Virus record (IMG/VR): IMGVR_UViG_3300025133_005699
Coordinates: 1 to 64,000 of that record
DNA: 64,000 bases
From: a virus
Direction: 5' to 3' (one strand)
Shown here piece by piece: positions 6,171 to 13,594 of the stretch. Position 1 is the first letter of the stretch. Each line of letters starts with the position of its first letter. The notes beneath the pieces are model-generated. The model was given only the letters and a program-made list of their open reading frames with translations, was not told the DNA's origin and did not search any database. The position numbers and the translations under genes were made by a program.

Positions 6171-7337
6171 ATGAAGACCGCAATTATATTTGGGGTGACA
6201 GGCCAAGACGGTAGTTATTTAGCCGACTTGCTACTTTCTAAAAAATATAAGGTAGTAGGAGTCGCTAGACGTAGTAGCGTGGATACGACGGAGAGAATCG
6301 GCGAGCAATTAAAGCATCGCAACTTCTTACTCGTCGAGGGAGATATTACCGACGGATTTTGTGTTGCAGACATTATTAATAAACATGAGCCGGATGAAGT
6401 ATATAATCTTGCCGCACAGTCGCACGTAGGTACCTCATTTAAGCAGCCGACACTAACTTGGGACGTAACTGCCGCTGGATGTTTAAACATCTTAGAAGCG
6501 ATCAGAGCGTGTCCTAGAAGGGAACAAATTAAGTTTTATCAAGCGTCTTCGAGTGAAATGTTTGGTAAAAATTACTCAGTCTCCGGAACTGAACCAAGTG
6601 TGGGGGATACTCTCCTTGGGGTTGGCTCTACAATAAAATATCAAGACGAAGACACACCTTTCATTCCTCAGTCACCTTATGCTATCGCCAAACTAGCTGC
6701 GCACCACCTTGTGAGGAACTATAGAGATAGCTATGAGATATTTGGGTGTTGTGGTATATTGTTTAATCATGAGAGCGAGCGACGAGGAGAAAACTTCGTA
6801 ACCAGAAAGATTACTAAGTGGATAGCTAGATTCTTGGCTTGGGAGAAAAAAAATTCCACCGAAATACCATATGACTGTAGATTTGGCATTGGGGAAGAGG
6901 GCATTAGTATGCCAAGAGAACGACAGTTCATGGATATGATAGCAACACCTCGCTTTCCTAAACTCAGGCTTGGAAATTTAGATGCACAGAGAGATTGGGG
7001 TCACGCGAAAGATTATGTGCGGGCTATGTGGCTTATGCTACAAGAAGATATTCCTGAAGACTATGTTGTAGCGACAGGAAAGACTCATAGCGTTAGAGAT
7101 TTCTTAGATATTGCTTTTGAGAGAGCTGGAATAAGTGGCTGGGAAGATTTCGTATTTATTGATCCAGAATTCTTCAGACCGGCAGAGGTTGATTATCTAT
7201 TAGGTATTCCAGACAAAGCAAAGAACCAGCTTGGCTGGGAGCCTGAAATTTCGTTTGAGCAATTAGTACACAATATGATTGATGGAGATTTAGATGAGGA
7301 ACTACTCAGACCCAAGCTACAAGAAGTTCAGGACTGA
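6171..7337 (+). CDS. gmd: GDP-mannose 4,6-dehydratase
   Basis: This enzyme makes GDP-4-keto-6-deoxy-mannose from GDP-mannose, the branch point to GDP-fucose, GDP-rhamnose and GDP-perosamine. It is a clear extended short-chain dehydrogenase: NADP loop GVTGQDGSYLADLLL (residues 8-22), NLAAQSHVGTSF (79-90), YQASSSEMFG (123-132), the catalytic YxxxK as Y170 and K174, then GILFNHESERRGENFVTRKI (195-214) and LGNLDAQRDWGHAKDYV (267-283). Two stretches are not typical: about 25 residues after EMFG (133-158) and about 35 residues at 226-262, both where the family has short loops. A strong AAAGGAGG site lies eight bases upstream. It is unusual in lying between packaging genes. It may feed the glycosyltransferase at 3264 and the aminotransferase at 612. 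Confidence 0.93.
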   Translation: MKTAIIFGVTGQDGSYLADLLLSKKYKVVGVARRSSVDTTERIGEQLKHRNFLLVEGDITDGFCVADIINKHEPDEVYNLAAQSHVGTSFKQPTLTWDVTAAGCLNILEAIRACPRREQIKFYQASSSEMFGKNYSVSGTEPSVGDTLLGVGSTIKYQDEDTPFIPQSPYAIAKLAAHHLVRNYRDSYEIFGCCGILFNHESERRGENFVTRKITKWIARFLAWEKKNSTEIPYDCRFGIGEEGISMPRERQFMDMIATPRFPKLRLGNLDAQRDWGHAKDYVRAMWLMLQEDIPEDYVVATGKTHSVRDFLDIAFERAGISGWEDFVFIDPEFFRPAEVDYLLGIPDKAKNQLGWEPEISFEQLVHNMIDGDLDEELLRPKLQEVQD

Positions 7338-7560
7338 CGTTCTGAAGAGAGATAAGTTTACCTGTAAGATGTGCAAGTCTAAGGGTGTTAAGGGCAAACG
7401 TAAAAAACTGTATGTTCACCACATTAGAAAATGGGCTAGCGCGTCTTCGTTGAGATACGAAGTAAGCAATGGAATATCTCTTTGCTATAATTGCCACAAA
7501 GAGGTTACAGGTAAAGAAGAACACTACGAATATTATTTATTAGGATTATTGGAGAGGTAA
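7294..7560 (+). CDS. HNH endonuclease
   Basis: The 88-residue protein has the full HNH zinc-finger nuclease pattern: CKMC (first zinc pair), a short basic loop GVKGKRKK, the catalytic LYVHHI, and NGISLCYNCHKEV with the central Asn and second zinc pair. Small HNH proteins encoded next to the large terminase are known to act with it in genome packaging in several phages, and this gene is three genes upstream of terminase. Its ATG lies inside the end of the dehydratase gene (44-base overlap), with GGAG six bases upstream. A homing nuclease is less likely, since it is not inside another gene and matches the operon layout. Confidence 0.8.
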   Translation: MRNYSDPSYKKFRTDVLKRDKFTCKMCKSKGVKGKRKKLYVHHIRKWASASSLRYEVSNGISLCYNCHKEVTGKEEHYEYYLLGLLER

Positions 7561-8210
7561 TGGAAAACATTTTACCAAGAGAAGCAGAGCATCAACTACC
7601 AGAATGGCTTACGGGCCAGATGTCCGACCTAGAAAGACAAAAACTTTTTGATTGGGTTTATACGAGTGAGCCCTCTACGGTAGTAGAAATCGGTGGTGGG
7701 TCAGGAGGAGGTTCTACTTTTTCTATAGCTGAGGCTATGGCTAGACTGCGGGACGAGGGCAAGTGTCAAAACTCTGTTCTTCTAACCGCAGATCCGCAAA
7801 ATGGACCGGCTAGAGAGTTTTATGGGCAGAACGAAAGGTATAAGGACTTTATCAAGTTCCTATCGTTTTCTTCAGAATTTGAGTATATTTTTCCAAGTCA
7901 GATTTTGCCCTCTCCTGATTTTCTATTCTTTGATGGGCCCGAAGATCCCACTCTTAATTTAGAAGATTTTAAGTTTTTTGACAATATAGTAAAAAGCGGT
8001 TGTAAGTTTTCATGTCACGACTGGGAGACATCACCAAGAGCTTTTGATGGAGCTACATCCGTTAAGGCTTCAATGTTGAGGCCATATCTAGAAGGTCTTG
8101 AAACATGGGAAACCTCGGAGTACTTGTCTGGACTAGATGGTGAGTGGCCAAACTTAGACCCCGAATCTAGAGCAGTATCTGTAGGGTTAATATGTATGGT
8201 GAAAAAATAA
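7560..8210 (+). CDS. Class I SAM-dependent methyltransferase
   Basis: The protein (216 residues) has a motif I of the form VVEIGGGSGGGSTFSIAEA (about residues 41-59), an acidic second strand end in LLTADPQNGP, and DFLFFDGPEDPTLNLEDF (about 120-137), the motif IV region typical of the methyltransferase type found in polysaccharide and antibiotic clusters. A C-terminal half of about 60 residues is not recognised. It starts at the last base of the HNH stop. The neighbouring dehydratase suggests a sugar or glycan substrate, but DNA or protein cannot be excluded. Confidence 0.65.
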   Translation: MENILPREAEHQLPEWLTGQMSDLERQKLFDWVYTSEPSTVVEIGGGSGGGSTFSIAEAMARLRDEGKCQNSVLLTADPQNGPAREFYGQNERYKDFIKFLSFSSEFEYIFPSQILPSPDFLFFDGPEDPTLNLEDFKFFDNIVKSGCKFSCHDWETSPRAFDGATSVKASMLRPYLEGLETWETSEYLSGLDGEWPNLDPESRAVSVGLICMVKK

Positions 8211-8228
8211 CACGGAGACACTAAACAG

Positions 8229-8744
8229 GTGGCAAAGAAAATACCAAACTATACCGTCATTAAAGACACCAGAGAGCAGCGTGGCTGGATTTTTAACAAA
8301 TCCGACCGATGTGACGGTATGCGTGTCGAAACGCTTAAGACGGGCGACTACACGCTCAAGGGCTTCGAGGAAATGGTTTGTATGGAGCGAAAGTTTAGTG
8401 TGGAAGAAATAGCCACCAATTTAGGCAAAAAGAAAAAGGCTTTTGGAGAAGAGATGAAAAGAATGAGGGAATTTCCCTTTAAGTTCATTATCTGTGAGTT
8501 TACTTTGGATGATTTGGTTAATTATCCGAACTCTATCTTTTCTGAGGAGATGAAGAAAGCAAGACCGGAATTTACAAAAAGTAAAATAGCAGAGAGAAAA
8601 GTCACAGGGAAGTACTTATTAAAAGCCCTTATGGAATACCAGATATGGAATGGAGTACATATTTTGTTCTGTGGAGATAAGACAAATGGGTTCTATGTCG
8701 CTAGCAGTATTTTTAAGAGATTAAACGAGATGTTTCATGAGTAG
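8229..8744 (+). CDS. ERCC4-type nuclease
   Basis: The 171-residue protein matches the XPF/ERCC4 nuclease domain. It has DTREQRGWIF near the start (first catalytic Asp), LKTGDYTLKGFEEMVCMERK (the GDY and ERK catalytic motifs), and a long helical rest. There is no helicase or HhH domain, so it is a stand-alone nuclease as found in other phages, likely cutting branched or flapped DNA. The start is GTG, with GGAG eleven bases upstream. Its place between the HNH nuclease and terminase suggests trimming of replication or packaging intermediates. It overlaps the ClpP-like gene by eight bases. Confidence 0.8.
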   Translation: MAKKIPNYTVIKDTREQRGWIFNKSDRCDGMRVETLKTGDYTLKGFEEMVCMERKFSVEEIATNLGKKKKAFGEEMKRMREFPFKFIICEFTLDDLVNYPNSIFSEEMKKARPEFTKSKIAERKVTGKYLLKALMEYQIWNGVHILFCGDKTNGFYVASSIFKRLNEMFHE

Positions 8745-9384
8745 ACCTACTAATTATTCAGCACTATCAAATTGGCATGACTATGGGGTTTTGTCTAGCA
8801 CGCGAGAAATATTCCTTTCTCCAGCAGATGATGATGGACTGTCTTCTAAAGACGCAGTAACATTTATCAAGAACCTAGTAATGCTTGAATCTTTAAGTTC
8901 TAACCCTGTTGTTATACATCAATACAACGTGGGTGGAGACCAGAGCGCCGGACTAGCTATCTATGATGCGATTATAGCCAGTAAGTGCAAGTTTTTGTTT
9001 ATCTGCTATGGTTCCGCATCTTCGATGGGGAGTATAATCCCACAGGCCGTCTTTGGAAAAGGTATCAGGGCGACACACGCTAATTGTGAGTGGGTTATCC
9101 ACGAAGGGGCTTGTGAGCTTAGCGGAACGACAAAACAGTTTATATCTAACGCAGAGGCTCTTAAACGCAGTAAAAATGCAATGTATGATATATATACTAA
9201 GTGCTGCAAGAAGGGCTCGGCTTTTAAGGGTAAGAAACCCGAAGAGATTAAAGCTATACTTAAGCGTAGACTGAATGTAAAAGAAGACTGGATACTTAGC
9301 GGGGAGCAGGCGGTAGAGTATGGGTTCGCCGATGTTTTAATTAGAGGGAAAAACTCTGTAGAAACCCTATTGAAAAAAATATGA
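8737..9384 (+). CDS. ClpP-like serine protease
   Basis: The protein has the ClpP/crotonase-type protease fold: the nucleophile sequence YGSASSMGSIIPQA (catalytic serine S96), the histidine in WVIHEGA (H122), and a C-terminal LSGEQAVEYGFADVLI that matches the region following the third catalytic residue in ClpP. NVGGDQSAGLAIYDAI is the family's oxyanion and substrate-strand region. Phages often use ClpP-type enzymes as head-maturation proteases; here a separate protease-scaffold gene lies at 13595, so its target is unclear. The length (215) equals cellular ClpP. It overlaps the terminase start by four bases (ATGA). Confidence 0.85.
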   Translation: MSRPTNYSALSNWHDYGVLSSTREIFLSPADDDGLSSKDAVTFIKNLVMLESLSSNPVVIHQYNVGGDQSAGLAIYDAIIASKCKFLFICYGSASSMGSIIPQAVFGKGIRATHANCEWVIHEGACELSGTTKQFISNAEALKRSKNAMYDIYTKCCKKGSAFKGKKPEEIKAILKRRLNVKEDWILSGEQAVEYGFADVLIRGKNSVETLLKKI

Positions 9385-11381
9385 GCGAAAAAAACATAAT
9401 AAAGACTATAGAGGATGCTTGGCTAGGCGTAGACCTAAGGGAAGAAGATTTATTCAACCCTATGGATTTTCTTTTTTATGATAACGATCCAGAAAAGATG
9501 CTAGAGAGAACAGCATGGCTCATGATGAGACCGGAGTATTTCTCTTTTGTTTGTAAATATGTTCTTAATATTGAGCTGTCCCCTTTTCAGTCTCTCATAC
9601 TCCAAGAAGTTTGGAACAAGAAATTCCCAATGCTTATCGGTAGTCGTGGTATGGGTAAATCATTCCTACTCTCTGTGTATCCTTTGCTAAGAGCCTTGTT
9701 TATGCCTAGACGAAAAATCATTGTCGTCGGTGCGGCCTTTAGGCAGTCTAAAGTTCTATTTGAGTATATGGACACCATTTGGAAGAACGCACCCGTCCTG
9801 AGAGATCTGTGCGGCTCTAACAGCGGTCCCAGAAGAGACGTTGACCGATGTGTTATGCATATTGGAGATAGCACTATAACCTGTTTACCTCTGGGTGATG
9901 GAAGCAAGATTCGTGGTCAGCGTGCGAACGATATTATTGCAGACGAATTTGCGTCTATTCCACGAGAGATTTTTGAAAACGTTGTTGCTGGTTTTGCTGC
10001 TGTAGCATCCTCCCCTATTGAGAAGGTCAAAGCTAAGGCTAGACAGAAAAAAGCGGTTGAGCTTGGGGTAGAATACAAAGAGAAGGAGACAGGACTGGCT
10101 GACGATAAGTCAAACCAAATTATCTTATCTGGTACCGCTTATTATGATTTCAATCACTTTGCTGAATATTGGAAGAGATATAGAGACATCATAAATAGTC
10201 AGGGCGATAAAGCTAAACTCAGGGAGATCTTTGGAGACGATGCTCCAGAGGATTTTGCTTGGGAAGAGTATTCTGTAATTCGTATGCCCGTAACAACTAT
10301 TCCCGCAGGCTTTATGGATGAGGGTCAGGTAGCAAGAGCGAGAGCAACAATTCACTCCGGTATCTTCCAGATGGAATATGGGGCGTGTTTTACTACAGAT
10401 AGTCAGGGATTCTTTAAAAGGTCTTTAATTGAGGGGTGCATTGCCTCTCCAGAAAACAGCATAAAGATAAACGGCGAGGATATTAATTTTGAATCGCAGC
10501 TAAAGGGAGATCCAAACAAACAATATATTTTTGGCGTTGACCCTGCATCAGAAGTTGATAACTTTAGCATTGTTGTATTAGAGGTAAACAAAGACCATAG
10601 ACGTATTGTTCATTGCTGGACTACAAACAGGAGTCAACATAGAGAGAAGCTCAAGTCTCATCTTGTTGAGGAGGATGATTTTTATTCATACTGCGCCAGA
10701 AAGATTAGAAACCTTATGAGGGTATTCCCTTGCGTGGAAATAGCTCTTGATGCTCAGGGTGGTGGTATAGCCGTCATGGAAGCCCTGCACGACAAAGACA
10801 AGGTTCAGGAGGGCGAGGTCAAGATATGGCCGGTCATAGATTACGATAAGCCCAAAGATACAGATGACGAACCCGGATTACACATATTGCGGATGTGTCA
10901 GTTTGCAAAATACGACTGGCTCGCAGAAGCTAATCATGGACTCAGAAAAGACTTTGAAGATAAGCTCGTTTTATTCCCAGACTTCGACGCCGTGAGTCTC
11001 GGTCTTTCTGCTGAAGATGACGGAATACACGGAAGAGTGTATGATACGCTAGAGGACTGTGTTATGGAGATAGAGGAGCTTAAGAATGAGCTATCTATGA
11101 TTATAATGACACAAACAGGACTAGGTAGAGAAAAGTGGGATACTCCTGAAGTAAAGGTAGCAGCAGGTAGAAAAAGGCGACTAAGAAAAGACCGTTACTC
11201 TTCTTTGATTATGGCCAACATGTCTGCCAGACAGATGTTTGTAGAGAGAACAGTACGGACTTATGACCACTATGGCGGGTTTGCCGAAAAGTCGGCAGAA
11301 AAGAACGATAATGACAAGGACGATGGCCCCTTGTATCAAGGCCCTGCATGGTTTACAGAAAATATGGGCGATATATACTAA
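9381..11381 (+). CDS. Terminase large subunit
   Basis: This is the DNA-packaging motor ATPase and headful or cos nuclease. Walker A is GSRGMGKS (residues 87-94), Walker B is IIADE (185-189), and the coupling motif is LSGTAYYDFN (249-258). The RNase H-like nuclease domain follows, with D387 in FGVDPAS and D457 in IALDAQGGG as metal ligands. The 666-residue length is within the usual range. A 35-residue Lys-rich helical insert (about 214-245) sits between the ATPase motifs. It is the last gene of a tightly overlapped packaging run and is followed by a late-type promoter for the portal. Confidence 0.95.
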   Translation: MSEKNIIKTIEDAWLGVDLREEDLFNPMDFLFYDNDPEKMLERTAWLMMRPEYFSFVCKYVLNIELSPFQSLILQEVWNKKFPMLIGSRGMGKSFLLSVYPLLRALFMPRRKIIVVGAAFRQSKVLFEYMDTIWKNAPVLRDLCGSNSGPRRDVDRCVMHIGDSTITCLPLGDGSKIRGQRANDIIADEFASIPREIFENVVAGFAAVASSPIEKVKAKARQKKAVELGVEYKEKETGLADDKSNQIILSGTAYYDFNHFAEYWKRYRDIINSQGDKAKLREIFGDDAPEDFAWEEYSVIRMPVTTIPAGFMDEGQVARARATIHSGIFQMEYGACFTTDSQGFFKRSLIEGCIASPENSIKINGEDINFESQLKGDPNKQYIFGVDPASEVDNFSIVVLEVNKDHRRIVHCWTTNRSQHREKLKSHLVEEDDFYSYCARKIRNLMRVFPCVEIALDAQGGGIAVMEALHDKDKVQEGEVKIWPVIDYDKPKDTDDEPGLHILRMCQFAKYDWLAEANHGLRKDFEDKLVLFPDFDAVSLGLSAEDDGIHGRVYDTLEDCVMEIEELKNELSMIIMTQTGLGREKWDTPEVKVAAGRKRRLRKDRYSSLIMANMSARQMFVERTVRTYDHYGGFAEKSAEKNDNDKDDGPLYQGPAWFTENMGDIY

Positions 11382-11382
11382 T

Positions 11383-11393
11383 ACTGTGTATAT
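11383..11393 (+). promoter_or_regulatory. Late-type promoter element before portal
   Basis: ACTGTGTATAT lies in the gap between terminase and portal, 48 bases before the portal ATG. It matches the core TGTGTATA of the recurring element but has a weaker T-tract. Confidence 0.55.
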
Positions 11394-11440
11394 CTAAATG
11401 TAATAGAATTATCAATACTATTGTTTAAGGAACAATACAA

Positions 11441-13543
11441 ATGGCAGACGACCTTTATTTAACATGGGGAAACGACCAAGAGCGCAGCAAGGCCTATGAA
11501 GCATCTTCTGACGCCGTTCATGCTTATGACGGCATACAAAAGTCCTTTGCTTACGACAATAGAACGTTCTTAGATATTGAATCTTCTCGCTCAGTTCGTC
11601 CTAGTTTTCATAAAGGTGATTATACTGCCTTTCGTCCCGGCGAAGCCGTTCCAACACATCAAAAACGCATCATAAAGGCATGCATGCAAGCATATGATAA
11701 GGTTGGCATTATCAGAAATGTTATCGATCTGATGGGGGATTTTGCCTCTCAGGGGATTACTCTTGTCCATCCAAACAAGACAATTGAAAGATTCTATAGA
11801 AAATGGTTCGAGCAAATTGGTGGCTTAGATAGGTCAGAGAGATTCTTAAATTATCTTTACAGATGTGGAAACGTTACGGTAAAGAGAAACACTGCTAGAA
11901 TAAGCAAGAAAAAAGAATCTGAACTCAAGAGAAGTACTGCTGCCGCAGATATGAAGATTGAAAATATAGACGTTACCAAGAGAGAGGTTCCTTGGAAGTA
12001 TGATTTTCTCAACCCTTTAGCTGTCGATGTTAAAAATGTTGATGCGTCGATGTTTACCGGAGATCTCGAATATGTACTAAAAGTATCAAAGACAACCGTG
12101 AATTCTTTGATGATGTCTGGTAGCGGAAAGCGACCGAGCTTACCTACCGAGATGATGAAAAGGTTTGCACAGGGCGAAAGAGAAATTCCGCTAGATAAAG
12201 ACAAAGTTAGAATGTTCCATTACAAAAAAGATGACTGGAACCTTTGGGCAAACCCAATGATTTATGCGATCCTTGATGATATTATTATGCTGGAAAAAAT
12301 GAAGCTCGCAGACCTAGCGGCTCTTGATGGGGCTATATCTAACGTTAGGTTGTGGAGAATTGGCGATTTAGACCATAAGATTATACCGACCAAAGCGGCT
12401 ATTAATAAACTTAGAGACATCCTTGCTAGTAACGTCGGTGGCGGAACCATGGATTTAGTATGGGGTCCTGAGATTGACTTTAAAGAAAGCAGTACACAGG
12501 TATATAAATTTTTAGGTTCAGAAAAATACCAGCCAGTATTGACAAGCGTATATGCGGGCCTTGGAATTCCTCCAACCCTAACTGGCGCGGCCTCTGGTGG
12601 TGGGTATACCAATAACTTTGTCAGTCTGAAAACCTTAGTAGAAAGACTCGAATATGGCCGAGAGATATTAAAAGGGTTTTGGCAGCACGAAATTAAGCTT
12701 GTCCAGAAAGCTATGGGTTTTAGATTTCCCGCAGAACTTCACTTCGACTCAATTATATTGTCAGACGAAGCAGCGCAGAAACAATTACTAGTTCAATTAG
12801 CAGACAGAGACATTATATCTCATGAAACGCTTCTCGAAAGATTTAGAGAGTTACCAGCCATTGAAAAGATTAGAGTACGTAGAGAAGAACGGACTAGAGT
12901 TAAGGATGCACTCGCGCCCAAGAAGGCTGGCCCATATCACAACCCACAACACAAAGAAGATATTGCCAAGATTGCGCTTACCAAAGACGTTTTGGATAAT
13001 GATATATATCTTGAGAATTTAGGTCTTCCTACATCTGAAATTGATCAGATAAATAAAATAGAGGTTGATGATGCCCCAAAACCAGTAGTAGAGGACACAA
13101 ATCCTGCATCTCCCGACCCAAAGGGTGGCAGGCCCAATAATTCTAGAGATCAACAGAAGAGAAAAGAAAAGCGAGTTCTACCTCGCAGCAAGGGCGATGT
13201 ATCTACTACGCTATGGGCTTATGAAGCACAGAAAGATATTTCTGAGTTAGTTATGCCTATGGCTCTAGCTCACTTCAAAAAGAAGAACGCTCGAAGCTTA
13301 ACAAAATCAGAGTTTGACCAGCTAGAATATCTCAAGCTCTGTATCTTAACCGGCGTCAAGCCATATATGGATATTGATGCGGATGTAATAAAAGCTATCA
13401 TTGACTCTGATACAAAACCATCAGATGGTTTTAAGAATGAAATAGAAATCTCTATTGCTGACTTTTCACAAACACAGAACAGAAAACCTAGTGTTGATGA
13501 AATGCGCTATATATACGCCTCTACTTTTGCTAGTTTTACCTAA
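11441..13543 (+). CDS. Portal protein
   Basis: The 700-residue protein follows the large terminase and shows portal features: an N-terminal region with a tryptophan- and arginine-rich wing (IIRNVIDLMGDFASQG), a central stem helix region (IYAILDDIIMLEKMKLADLAALDGAI), and GIPPTLTGAASGGGYTNN, the glycine-rich tunnel-loop region seen in aquatic-phage portals, then a long helix (LVERLEYGREILKGFW). It should form the dodecameric ring at the capsid vertex. The C-terminal 170 residues are charged and include a basic patch (RDQQKRKEKRVLPRSKG), and may line the head interior. The leader after the promoter is 48 bases with AAGGAAC as ribosome-binding site. Confidence 0.88.
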   Translation: MADDLYLTWGNDQERSKAYEASSDAVHAYDGIQKSFAYDNRTFLDIESSRSVRPSFHKGDYTAFRPGEAVPTHQKRIIKACMQAYDKVGIIRNVIDLMGDFASQGITLVHPNKTIERFYRKWFEQIGGLDRSERFLNYLYRCGNVTVKRNTARISKKKESELKRSTAAADMKIENIDVTKREVPWKYDFLNPLAVDVKNVDASMFTGDLEYVLKVSKTTVNSLMMSGSGKRPSLPTEMMKRFAQGEREIPLDKDKVRMFHYKKDDWNLWANPMIYAILDDIIMLEKMKLADLAALDGAISNVRLWRIGDLDHKIIPTKAAINKLRDILASNVGGGTMDLVWGPEIDFKESSTQVYKFLGSEKYQPVLTSVYAGLGIPPTLTGAASGGGYTNNFVSLKTLVERLEYGREILKGFWQHEIKLVQKAMGFRFPAELHFDSIILSDEAAQKQLLVQLADRDIISHETLLERFRELPAIEKIRVRREERTRVKDALAPKKAGPYHNPQHKEDIAKIALTKDVLDNDIYLENLGLPTSEIDQINKIEVDDAPKPVVEDTNPASPDPKGGRPNNSRDQQKRKEKRVLPRSKGDVSTTLWAYEAQKDISELVMPMALAHFKKKNARSLTKSEFDQLEYLKLCILTGVKPYMDIDADVIKAIIDSDTKPSDGFKNEIEISIADFSQTQNRKPSVDEMRYIYASTFASFT

Positions 13544-13561
13544 AAAAATAGTCAAACTGTA

Positions 13562-13574
13562 TTTTTTGTGTATT
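13562..13574 (+). promoter_or_regulatory. Late-type promoter element before protease-scaffold
   Basis: TTTTTTGTGTATT is a near-perfect match to the recurring element. It lies 20 bases before the ATG at 13595, the shortest distance of the set, leaving room only for the TGAGGAG ribosome-binding site. Confidence 0.65.
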
Positions 13575-13594
13575 ACCTCTTGAGGAGTATTCAC

